NCBI GenBank assembly: GCA_037013685.1
Contig: CM072904.1
Span: 1 to 64,000, forward strand
Source of the DNA: Acridotheres tristis
Lineage: Eukaryota > Chordata > Aves > Passeriformes > Sturnidae
Direction of reading: 5' to 3'
DNA length: 64,000 nucleotides
Shown: piece by piece, positions 1 through 10,900 of the stretch
Numbering within the stretch: the first letter of the stretch is position 1
Layout of the letters: each line of letters starts with the position of its first letter
Position numbers and translations under genes: made by a program
The notes under the pieces: model-generated
The model's input: the letters and a program-made list of their open reading frames with translations, nothing else
Told to the model about the DNA's origin: nothing
Databases searched by the model: none

Positions 1-2170
1 TCGAATGGAAAACGAAAGCTTTTCGCCTACGCCCTTCACAGAGATCTGTTGTTGTTGGGTTGAATTCTAGGGATTTTGGGGTTCCCAGGTGAATTGGGGG
101 GGGATTTGGGGAGATCCAGGTGAGTTTTGAGGGGTCCCAGGTTGATTTTTGGGGAGAATTTGTGGAATTTTGGGGGATCCCGTGTAGCAAGGTATGGGGT
201 GAATTTGCGGAATGTGGGGAGTCCCAGTTGAATTTTAGGGGGAATTTGTGGAATTCTAGGGATCTCAGGGGAATTTTGGGGTGAATTTGGTGAATTTTAG
301 GGTATACATGTGAGTTTTAGGGTTCTCAGGTGAGTTTTGGGGATGCCAGGCGGATTTTGGGGTGAATTCTGTCGATTTTGGGGTATCCAGGTGAGCATTT
401 GGAAGTGGTGGGAGAATTTTGGGATGAATTTGGGGGGATGCAGCTGGATTTTCCGGGGAATTTTGGTGTTTTTTGGGAGTCCCAGATGGGTCTTGGAGTG
501 AACTTGGTGGATTTGGGGGTATCTGGGAGGGTTTTGAGGGGGACTGGAGACATTTTGGGGTGAATTTGGGAGGTGTTGGGGGGACTGGGTCTTGGGGGTG
601 ATTTGAGGGATTTTGGGGGTTGAAGTCCTGGGATTTGGGGGGCCAGGTGAGGATTTGGGAGTTTCTGGTGAATTTTGGGGGACCCAGGTAGATTTTAGAG
701 GTCCGAGTTGGGTTTGGGGGTGAATTTGTGGAATTTTGGGCATTTCTGGTGAGGATTTAGGGCATGGTGGAATTTTGTGGAGAATTTATGGAATTTTGGA
801 AGATACCAGGTGAATTTTTGGGGTCCCAAGTGGGTCTTTGGGGTGAATTAGGGGGAATTTGAGGTCCCAGGTGGATTTGGGGGCTCCCAGATGAGGTTTT
901 CGGGTGAAATTTGAGGTTTTCATTTCCCAGGTGGATTTTTGGGTTGAATTTCTGGAAGTTTGAGGGTCTGAGGTGGAATCTGGGGTTCCAGGTGGGATTT
1001 TGCGAGATGCAGGGGGAATTTGGGGAAGTTGAAGGAATTCAAGCTGGCTTTTAGGTGGAATTTTGGGGGTCCCAGGTGATGGTTTGGGGGGGTCCAATGT
1101 GTGAATTTGGTGTGAATTTGGAGAATTATGGGTGTCCCAGGGGAATTTTGGGTTGAATTCGGGGGATTTTTAGGGCCCCAGGTGGATTTTGGGGTGAATT
1201 TGTGAGATTTGGGGGCATCTGGGTGGGTTTTGAGGGAGATTTGAGGGATTTAGGGTGTGCCAGCTGTCTTTTGGGGTGAGTTGGGGGCATTTGAGGGAAT
1301 CCAAGCTGGATTTTAAGGTGATTTGTGGGGGATCCAGGTGGAATTTTGGGAGTCCCAGGTGAGGGTTTGTGGGATCCAAGGTGGGATTTTGGGGTGAATT
1401 TGGGGAATTTTGGGAGTCCCAGGTGGATTTTGGGGTGAATTTAGGGGATTTTGGAGGTTCTGGGTGGGTTTTGAGGGAGATTTGAGGTATTTTGAGGGTG
1501 GTAGCTGGATTTTGGGGTGAATTTGGGGGCATCTGGGTGGGTTTTGGGGGGATTTTAGAGGGTCCCAGGTGAGGAATTTTTGGGAATTTAAGGGAGTTTG
1601 GGGCTTCCAGGTGGAGTGTGGAGAAGTCTGAGTGTGTTTTGAGGAAAATTTGAGGGATTTTGGGTTCCTGGATAGGCTCTGGGATGAAATTGCAGGGTTT
1701 TTGGGGGGATTTGCAAGATTTTGGGGGATTCCAGATGGCGGTTTGGGTGTTTCTGGGTGGGCTTTGGAGAAAATTTGAGGGATTTTGGGGGGGTCCTAGG
1801 TGAGGTTTGGGGTAAATTTGGGGGTTCCCAGGAGGGTTTTAGGGGGGTCCCAGGTGGGTTATATGTGAACTTGGGAGGTTTTAGGAGAGATTTGATGGAT
1901 TTTGGGGGTTCCACACTTGAACTTGGGGGATTTGGGTTCTCAGGTGAAGATCTGAGGGATCCAATGTGGAATTTCTGGGTGAATTTCTGGAATTTTGGGA
2001 GCTCGCAGGTGATTTTTGGGAGTTCCTGGGTGGATTTTGGGGTGAGTTTGTGGGATTTTGTGGGATCCAAGGTGAATTTTGGGGTGAACTTGGGAGGATT
2101 TTGGGAGGATTTGAGGGAGTCTGGGGGTCCCAAGTGGGGTCTGGGAAATCTGGGTGGGATTTGAGGGGGT
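1..2170. repeat. G-rich minisatellite array (left arm)
   Basis: Nearly the whole stretch is degenerate copies of a motif of roughly 30-40 bases built from GGTGAATTTTGGGG and GGGTCCCAGGTGGATTTT. Runs of three to six G recur every 6-12 bases, always on the plus strand. Open frames here are low-complexity (Pro/Lys/Ser/Thr) and appear in several frames on both strands, as expected for a repeat without stops; I see no gene. The first 60 bases are not repetitive. The G-run spacing fits G-quadruplex potential (inference). Confidence 0.85.
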
Positions 2171-3440
2171 TCCTGGTTCTTCCTCAAAATCCACCCAGAC
2201 TCCCCAGACTCCACCTGGGAACCCCAAATTCCATCAAATTCCCCCAAACCCATGCAGATGCCCCAAAATCCCCCAAATTCACCCCAAAATCCGGCTGGCA
2301 CCCCCAAAATCCCTCAAAACCCACCCAGAACCCCTAAAATTCACTGCAGCATCCACCTGGGATCCCCCAAAATCCCCCAAGTTCACCCCAAAATTCCACC
2401 TGGATCCTCCAAAAATCAGACCTGGAACCCCAGGTTCTACCTGGGACCCTCAAAGTTCCACAAATTCACCCTAAAATCCCATCTGGGACTCGCAAAATTC
2501 AACCCAGAATTCCACCTTGGATCCCCCAAATCCTCACCTGGGACCCCCAAAGATCCAGAAATTCACCAAGACCAATCGGAGACTCCCAAAATCCACCTGG
2601 GTCCCCCAAAATTCATCTGGGACTCCCAAATTTTCACCTTGGAACCCCAAAATTCCCAGAATTCAACTCAAAATTCACCTTGGAACACTCAAAATTCCAC
2701 AAATGTAACCCAAAATTTCACCTGGGATTTCACCACAATCCACCAAACCCTCAACTAAACCCATCCAGGAACACCCCAAATTCCCCAAATTCACCCTAAA
2801 ACCCATCTGGGAGTCCTTCAAACCCCTCCAAGTCCTCCTCAAAACCCACCTGATATCCTCCAAATTCACTCCAAACCTCACCTGGGACTACCAAAAATCC
2901 CCCAAATTCACCCAGACCTCCCAAATCCCACCTAGGATCCCCCAAACTCCGTCCAGGAACCCCAAAAATGCCCCAAAATCTCAATAAAATCTCTCAGGGA
3001 CCCTCCAAATCTCCCTCAAAATCCCCAAATTCAGCCCCAAACCCATCTGGGATCCCCCAAATCCCTCAAATCTCCCTCAAAACCCACTTAGAACCTCCAA
3101 AACCCACCTGGGATCCCCCAAAATTCACCCCCAAATCCACCCAGATGCCCCAAAATCCCCCAAATTCACCCCAAAAGCCAGACGGGAACCCCCGAAAATA
3201 CTGAAATTTTCAAAAAAGCCCGTAAGGAACCTCCCGACCCTACCTGAGACCCCCCCCAAAATCCCTCCAATCCTCTCCAAATGGCTCCAATCCTCAACAC
3301 AGCCCCTCAGGGACCCCCCCAGAATCCCTCCAATTCACACCAAAACCCCAAAATTCACCCCCGAACCCATCCGGGACCCCCAACATCCCTCAAATTCTCC
3401 CTCAAAACCCACCTGGGACCCCCCAAAACCCCTCAAAGTC
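2171..3440. repeat. C-rich minisatellite array (right arm, inverted polarity)
   Basis: The same motif family as the left arm but as its complement: CCCAAAATTCACCTGGGACC, CCCCCAAATCCC and similar units of about 35 bases. The switch from G-rich to C-rich is abrupt, at about 2165-2190, so the two arrays form an imperfect head-to-head inverted repeat. It ends where the promoter-like block begins. No gene seen. Confidence 0.85.
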
Positions 3441-3790
3441 CTCCCTCCGGTTTCTCCCGGCCGCCATTTTACACTCTTCTTCCTTCGCAGCCGCCGCATT
3501 CTGATTGGCCGCGCCCCGTGAGGCATTCAGCGCTTCCATTGGCTGAGCGTTTCCCGCCTTTTGCATACACCCCTCTGATTGGCCAGCGCCTGCTGCCGGG
3601 GGAGACCCGTGCCCTGATTGGCCGGACGCGAAAGAACAGCGAGGGGGGGAAAAAGGGCAGGCTATTCTGAGGCGGGTGGCGTCGTGACTGGCTGAAGGGC
3701 GGCAAAGGGGCGGGGCTACCGAGATGATAAAGGAGGCTGCGAGGCGCCCTTAGTCTCAGTCCGGAAGTGACAGGGGTCGAAGCTCGGAGT
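3441..3790 (+). promoter_or_regulatory. Probable REC8 promoter: four CCAAT boxes and an E2F-type site
   Basis: Four inverted CCAAT boxes (ATTGG) lie at 3504, 3538, 3578 and 3617, spaced 34, 40 and 39 bases. That spacing is typical of NF-Y-driven cell-cycle promoters. A TTTCCCGCC E2F-type site is at about 3550-3558 and a GCCGCCATTTT YY1-like site at about 3459. No strong TATA box is seen. The block is unique sequence between the minisatellite arrays and the AT-rich leader. Assignment to REC8 rests on position; a divergent transcript to the left cannot be excluded. Confidence 0.6.
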
Positions 3791-4978
3791 TCTTAGGCGA
3801 TTTAAATCATTAATTCCTTCATTTAATTAATTTAATTAACCTAATTAGTGGCGGGGGGCTCGCGGTGATTAATTAAGACGCTAATTACGGCGTTAATTGG
3901 TGTCGCGGCGGGCGATTCGAGGCTGTTTTGGGTTTTAAAAAGGGAAACCTGGGCATGGGGAAGGCGTTAAAGCGCTTTTAAATTGACTTATTAAGCTGTT
4001 CTCCAAATTTTATCCTTTATATAGCTTAATTAATTAATTAACTAATTGGTTAGTTGGTTTTAATCGCGGTGTTTTGCTTTTTTTTGTTTGGAGGCTTTTC
4101 AAGTTTTGCTGGGGCGATTTTTTAAAATCGCGTTTTAAAGCCATTTTTGCCTCAAACTTATCGGTGTTGCCTCCTTAATTAAATTAAATTTTGCTGCAGT
4201 TTAATAATGCTTCTTATTAGCATTTAATTGATTGAACTTTAATTGATGGTTTTCAGATTTCTTTAAAGTACTAAACTCGCCTTTTAGCCTTTAAAATTAA
4301 TTGAAACTCCTCTAATTTATTGATATTTAATTAAGCTTTTAAACTACATACCTAATTATATATTTATTCAATTTTAGGTGGAAGTTTTGGAGCTTTTTTA
4401 CGCTTTTGGGGTCTTTTTTAGAGGCATTTTCTTGCCTTTTCTCTTTGTTTTTAAGTAATTTAAATATCAATTTTGCCAAGCTTATTAATATTTAATAACA
4501 CTTATTCAGAATTAGGTAGTATTATTTAAGTTTTGGAGGGTTTTGGTCCTTTTTATAGGTCAAAAAGCCCCATTTTTAACCGTCAACTTAACTACAATTA
4601 AATTTATTAAATAATTTAAATTATTAAGTATTTTTAATTTTTTTAAAGAATTTATTAATTGGTACATTAAATTTGGGCATCTAAAGCCAATTTTAATTAA
4701 GTTTTAGGGTTTGGGGGGCAAAATTTGCCTTCTTCTTTCCCTAAGTAATTTTAAAAAAACCCTTTTGTTAATAAACAAATAATTATTGCCTAATTAATAT
4801 TTCGATTTTTTGCCATTTCGCAGAGGATTTTCGCCTTTTTTTTCCCCCCCCAAAACTGCCTTTCTTCGCGTCGTTTTCCCCCCCCCCCCGGTTTTTCCAA
4901 ATTAACAAACTTAAATAAGGCCATTTAAAATTTATTTCAATTCATTCAACTTTATTGAAATTCGGGCGGGTTCCCAGC
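3791..4978 (+). other. AT-rich leader / probable 5' UTR intron of REC8
   Basis: The composition changes abruptly to AT-rich with many TTAATTAA and TTTAATT words, unlike both the minisatellites and the gene body. There are no open frames of note. It ends in a pyrimidine-poor but usable acceptor (gttcccag) immediately before CATG of the REC8 start codon at 4979. The simplest reading is an intron in the 5' UTR between a short untranslated exon near 3750-3790 and coding exon 1. The donor was not identified. Confidence 0.45.
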
Positions 4979-7900
4979 ATGTTCTACTACCCCGAGGTGC
5001 TGCGCAGACGCACGGGCTGCTTCGGGACCATCTGGTGAGGGAATCTGGGCAGAAATCCGGCGGTTTGGGGGGTTTGGGGTCATTTTTGAGGGGTTCTGGG
5101 GTCACTTTCGGAGGATTGGGGTGGATTTTGTGTCATTTGGGTAGATTTTTGGATGATTTTCAGTGGGTTTTGGGAGGTTTGGGGTCATTTTGGGCGGGTT
5201 TTGGGTAATTTTATGTGATTGGTAGCTCGTTTTGGTTCATTTTCGGTGGATTGTGGGTTATTTTAGGTCAATTTTAGCTCGTTTTGAGTGGATTTCAGGT
5301 GATTTTCGGCTCATTTTGGAGGGTTTTAAGCTCATTTTGAGTGGCTTTGAGGTAATTTTCAGTGGATTTGGGGTCATTTTAGATCACTTTTAGCTCATTT
5401 TGGGGGGATTTTGGGTGAATTTTGACTCATTTTGAGTATTTTCTGTTCGTTTTCAGGGGATTTGGGGTCATTTTGAGCGGATTTTGGGAGGTTTTGGGTC
5501 ATTTTTGGTAGGGCTTTTAGGGGCTATTTTAATGGATTTGGGGTCATTTTCGGTGGATTTTAGGGGTTGTTGGATAATTTTGATGGATTTTGGGTCATTT
5601 TCAGTGAGTTTTAAGTGGATTTTGGACAATTTTGAGTCATTTGAGTTCATTTCCGGGGGATTTTGGGTCATTTTCAGTGGATTTTTTGGATCATTTTGTG
5701 TAATTCCAGACAGAGTCTGGGTGGCATTTGGGTCATTTCTGGCCGATTTTGTCCAATTTTGGGTTGTTTTGAGGGGGTTTTTGGAATGGATTTGGGGGGA
5801 TTTTTTTAAGGGAAATTTGGGGTGATTTTGAGGGGAATTGGGGGGGGATTCTTGGGGAAATTTGGGGGATTTGGTGGTTTTTTGGGGGAATTTTGGGGTG
5901 ATTACTGGAGAAACTTTTTGGCATTTGAGAGGGAATTTGGGAGGGATTTTAGGGAAACATTTTTGGGGGGTTTGGAGGAATCTTGGGGGATTTTTTTGGA
6001 TCAATTTTGGGTGATATTGCTTTTTTTTTCCCAGGCTTGCGGCCACCTGCCATTCTCGGCTCCTTCGCCGGGAGTACCTAGGGGTGGATGTGCCCAGCAC
6101 CAGGTAGGGCCCCAAAACCCCCCAAATTCATCCCAAAATCCTCAGATTCACCCTCAAAAAATTAAAATCCCCACATTTACCCTAAAAAACCGCAAATGCT
6201 CCTCAGAAAAAAACCTTAAAAAAAACCCCAACTTCCCATTTTTTGTTCCTTCCCCCCCCAGTTTTATCCCCTTTTTCCTCCCTTTTCCCCCATCTTTTCC
6301 CTCAATTTTTCTCTAAATTTTCCCCGGTTTTCCCCCGTTTTTTCCCAAATTTTCCCCAATTTTATCCCCTTTTATTTCTATTTTTAATTCCATTTTTCCC
6401 AATTTACCCCATTTTTATCCAATTTTTTTCCTGTTTTTCATCCCAATTTTATCTTTTTTCCCCAAATTCCCAATTTTTTTAGCCCATTTTCCCCCCAAAT
6501 TCCTAATTTTTAATCCCATTTAATCCCATTTTTCCTTATTTTTTCCCAGTTTTTTTCCAAATTTTTTCCCATCTTTTCCTAGTTTTTATGCCATTTTTGG
6601 AAACAATTTCCCCCCCACACCTTTTCTTTCTTTTATCTCATTTTTTTCCCAAATTTATCTCACTTTTAATCTCATTTTTTCCCATTTCTTCATCCTATTT
6701 TTATCCTGTTGTTTCCTAAATATTTTTTTCCCAATTTTTTCCCAGATTTTTTCCCAGATTTTTTCCCAGATTTTTTCCCAGATTTTTTCCCAGATTTTTT
6801 CCCAGATTTTTCCTCCAGTTTTATCCCATCTTATCCTGAATTTTTCTCTTTTTTTCCACAGTTTTTCCTATTTTTTCTCAATTTGCCCCTGAATTTTCTC
6901 ACTCTTTTTTCCCAATTTTTCTCTTTTTTTTTTATTTTTTTAATCCCGTTTTCGCTCATTTCCCCCCAATTTTATTCTGTTTTATCACAATTTCTTTATC
7001 CCTTTTCCCCAATTTTTTCCCAACTTTTCCCCGATTTTTTCCAAAATTTTCCCAATTTTTTTCCCCAATTTTACTCCATTTCCACAATTTTTTCCCAATT
7101 TTTCCCCATTTTACTCCCACTTTTGGAACCAATTTTCTCCTTTTTTTCTGCAATTTTTATCCATTTTTTTCCCAATTTTATCCCAGTTTTTTCCCTAATT
7201 TTTCCCCCGATTTCCCCCATTTTAACCCCATTTCTCTACCATTATTCCCCCTGTCAATCATCCCTTGGCCACGTCCAGCGCCGCCGTGGCCTCGTTTGTG
7301 ATTGGCCGAGGTGGTTGGGAAGCCCCACCCCCTCCTCCCGGGGCCCCGCCTCCGCGCTGCTCGTTGTATTTGGGGGCGATGCTGCAGCTGGGTCTAGCGA
7401 GAGTTTACAGGAGGCAGTGCCAGGACCTGCTCGGTAGGGGGGCGACAACCGCGACATTATGCTAATGAAGGGGGCGGGGTTATAGAAATGAGGCGTCAGG
7501 GGCATTTTGGGGTGGATTTAGGGGACTTTTTGGCGAATTTTGGGGTGTTATTTGGGGGAATTTTTGCGATGGATTTGCTGACGTTTTGGAGGTTTTTGGG
7601 GTGAATTTGGGGAGATTTTTGGGGTGGATTTTGGGATGGGTTTTGGGGTTTTTGGAGAGGTTTTGGGGAAATTTTGGGGGATTTTTGGGCGAATTTAGAA
7701 AGAATTTTAGGGAGAATTTTCAGGTGTATTAGGAGGAATTTTAAAGGAATTTTGGGGGGAAAATGTGGGTTTTTCCAGGAATTACTGGGGAAATTTTGGG
7801 GCGAATTTTGGATTTTTTGAGGGGACTTTGGTGGAATTTTGGGGGAAATTTGGGGGATTTTGGGTCAGTTTTGGGGAGATTTTTGAGTGATTTCTGGGGA

Positions 7901-10900
7901 ATTTTGGGGGATTTGGGTTTTTTTGAGGGGATTATTGGGGGAAATTTTTATGATTTTAAGGTGGATTTGGTGCAATTTTGGAGAATTGGGGGAATTTGAG
8001 GATTTTTAGGTTTTTTTTAAAGGGGATTTTTGGATGATTTTCAGTGATACTCGGCCAATTTTGGGGAGATTAATGGAATTTTGGGGTGGATTTGCTGTAA
8101 TTTTTGGGATTTTGGGGGAATTTGGGGGAGATTTTGAGGAAAAATTTTGAGGGGATTTTGGGGGATATTTTAAGGAATTTTTTGGGGTCTTGACAGGAGT
8201 TTTTGGGGTGGATTTGGGGGATTTTGGGGAGATTTTTGGGGGGTTTTGGGGTGGTTTTAGGGAGATTTTTCGTGGAATTTTGGGATATTTTGGGGTTGTG
8301 GATGGGTTTTGGGGAAAATTTGGGGATTTTTGGGGTTTCTTGAGAAAATTTTTGTGATTTTGATGGGATTTTGGGGAGATTTTTGGGTGATTTCTGGAGT
8401 GGATTTGGAGGGGTGAGGGTTTTTGGAGAGAAATTTGGTGTCATTTTGAGTTGTGGGGATTTTGGGGGTGATTTTTGGGGTGGATTTCGGGCAATTTTGG
8501 GGGATTTTCTGGGGTATATTTGGGGGATTTTTGGAGTGGGTTTGGAGGAATTTTGGGGGATCTTGGAGAGAATTTTAGGAGGGATTTGGGGTAGTTTTTG
8601 GGGAAAATTGGGATTTTGGAGACTTTTTGGGCAATTTTTGGGGAGATTTTTGGGTGGTTTTAGTGAAATTTTGGAGCGGACATGGGGGAATTTTGGATCT
8701 TTTGAAAGAATTTTTGGGGAAATTTGAAGGATTTTGAGTTTAGGGGAGGAGATTTGGGGGGATTTTGGCGGATTTCGGAAAAAAAAAGTGGGACCTTGAA
8801 GGGGAATGCTGGGGTGGTTTGGGGTGGATTTGGGGGCATTTTTGCAGAGGAAATGTCAGTGATTTTGGAGCGGCTGAATCGCGCACGGCGCCCCCTGGTG
8901 GACATCGACATCAGCCCCCCTCGGAGGTACCAAAAATCCCCAAAATTGATCCAAAAATCTCCAAAATTTACTCCAAAAATCCCCCCAAAAAATTTCCCTC
9001 AAAATTCACCCAAAAATTGCCCTCAAAATTCACCCAAAAATCCCCAAATATCCTCCAAAATTCATACAAAAGTCCCAAAAATATTACCCCAAAACTTCAC
9101 CAAAAATTCCCCCAAAATTCACCAAAAAGTCCCCCCAAAATTCCCCATAGTTCACCAAAACATTGCCAGAACTTCCCACAATGCTCACCCAAAAATGGCC
9201 AAATTTCCTCAAAAATTACAATTTCCCTAAAAATTCACCCAAAAATCCCCCAAGTTTCCCCCAAATTTAATCCAAAAATCCCGAAAATACACCCAAAAAT
9301 CCCCAGTATTTCCCCCAAATTTTCCCAAAAACTCACCCAAAATTCACCTAAAAATCGCCAAAAATACCAACCAAAAATCGTTAAAATTCTCCCATAATTA
9401 ATTCTCCCATAATTAATTCTCCCATAATTCTCCCATAATTCCCCCCAAAATTGACCCCAAAATCCCCAACTTTTCACCCAAAATTCACGCCAAAATTCAT
9501 CTAAAACTCACCCAAAATTCACCCCCAAATCCCCAAAAGTTTCACCCAAAATATCCCTGAAAGACACCTAAAAATTCACCCCCTTAAAGAGCCCCTGGTG
9601 GTGATCGAGCTCAGCCCCCTAAAAGTTTGAAGAAACCCTGAAATTCACAAAAAATTGGCTCCAAATTGTGCAAAATTAACCGAGGCTGGCTCAAGGAGAC
9701 TCAGAATTCTCCAAATTTCCCCCAAATTTCCCCAAAATTCCCCCAAACCTCCTCAAATTCCCTCGGAATTCTCCAAATTTTCTGCCAAATTTACCCCCAG
9801 AATTTCCCCGAATTTTCCCCAAATGCCTTTTAAACCCCCCTGAACCTTTGAAAATTCCCCAAAATTTCCCCCACGTATCCCCCACAATCCCCCCCATTTC
9901 CTCCCAATCCCCAAATCCCCATCTTTCCCCTTTTTCCTCCCCGTTGTTCCAGGGCTCAGCTGCTCCCAGATTCCCGAGCTCTAATGGAGGAGCTGGAGAC
10001 GGCTCCTGACCCCTTCTTTGGGCTCATGGGGGTGGAGCTGCCCCAGGTGAGAACAAATTGCCCTTTCTGAACCCGAATTTATCCTTTATAACTCAAATTT
10101 CTCATTTTCCCCATTCCCCCATTTTCTCCAATTTTTTCCCCTTCTTTTCCCAATTTTTTCCTTTTTCCCAATTTTACCCCATTTTTCCCCAATTTTTCAT
10201 AGTCTTTTTATTATTTTTCCCATTTTCCCCGATTTTTTCCTAATTTTCCCATTTTCCCCCTTTTTCTTTTTTCATTTTTCCCCCAATTCTATCAAATTTT
10301 TTCCTAATTTTCCCCAACTTTTTTACCATTTTTTACCCACTTTTTCTCAATTTTATCCCATTTTCCCCCATTTTTTCCAAAATTTTCCCCAATTTTTCTC
10401 CATTTTTTTGGAAATTTCCCCTAATTCTATGCCAATTTTTTCTAAATTCTCCCAATTTTTTACAAATTTTATCCCATTTTTTATTGCTTTTCTCCTGTTT
10501 TTTCTGAGGTTTATCTCATTTTTTCCCCCAATTTTTTTCACAATTTTGTCCTTTTTTTCGTTTTCCCCAATTTTCTTACTTTTTTTCTAATTTTTCTTGA
10601 TTTTATCCCTTTTTTCCTAATTTTTCCTTTTTCTCCCTTTTTTTCTATTTTAAAATGGTTTTTATGTCATTTTTTTCTTATTTTTCCCGTTTTTTATCCT
10701 ACTTTTTTATCCCGTTTTATCAATTTTCCCCAATTTTATCCCTTTTTTAACCCCATTTTTCCTGTTTTTCCCTATTTTTTCCCAAATTCCCCTAAATTTT
10801 TCAGTATTTTCCCAAATCCTTGTCTGAATTCTCGATTTTTCCCCATTTCTGTTTAAATTTTCCCCGTTTTTTTTTCCATTTTTACCCCAAATTTCCTGCA

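Noticed and set aside
1588..2307. 239-aa minus-strand frame in the upstream minisatellite
   Set aside because: Pro/Lys/Ser/Thr-only repeat translation; equivalent frames exist in several phases on both strands.
6709..7437. Long plus-strand open frame (242 aa, PDFF repeats) over REC8 intron 2
   Set aside because: It is a translation of the CCCAGATTTTTT and CCCAATTTT repeats running into exon 3; no start context, no family, and it overlaps a spliced intron.
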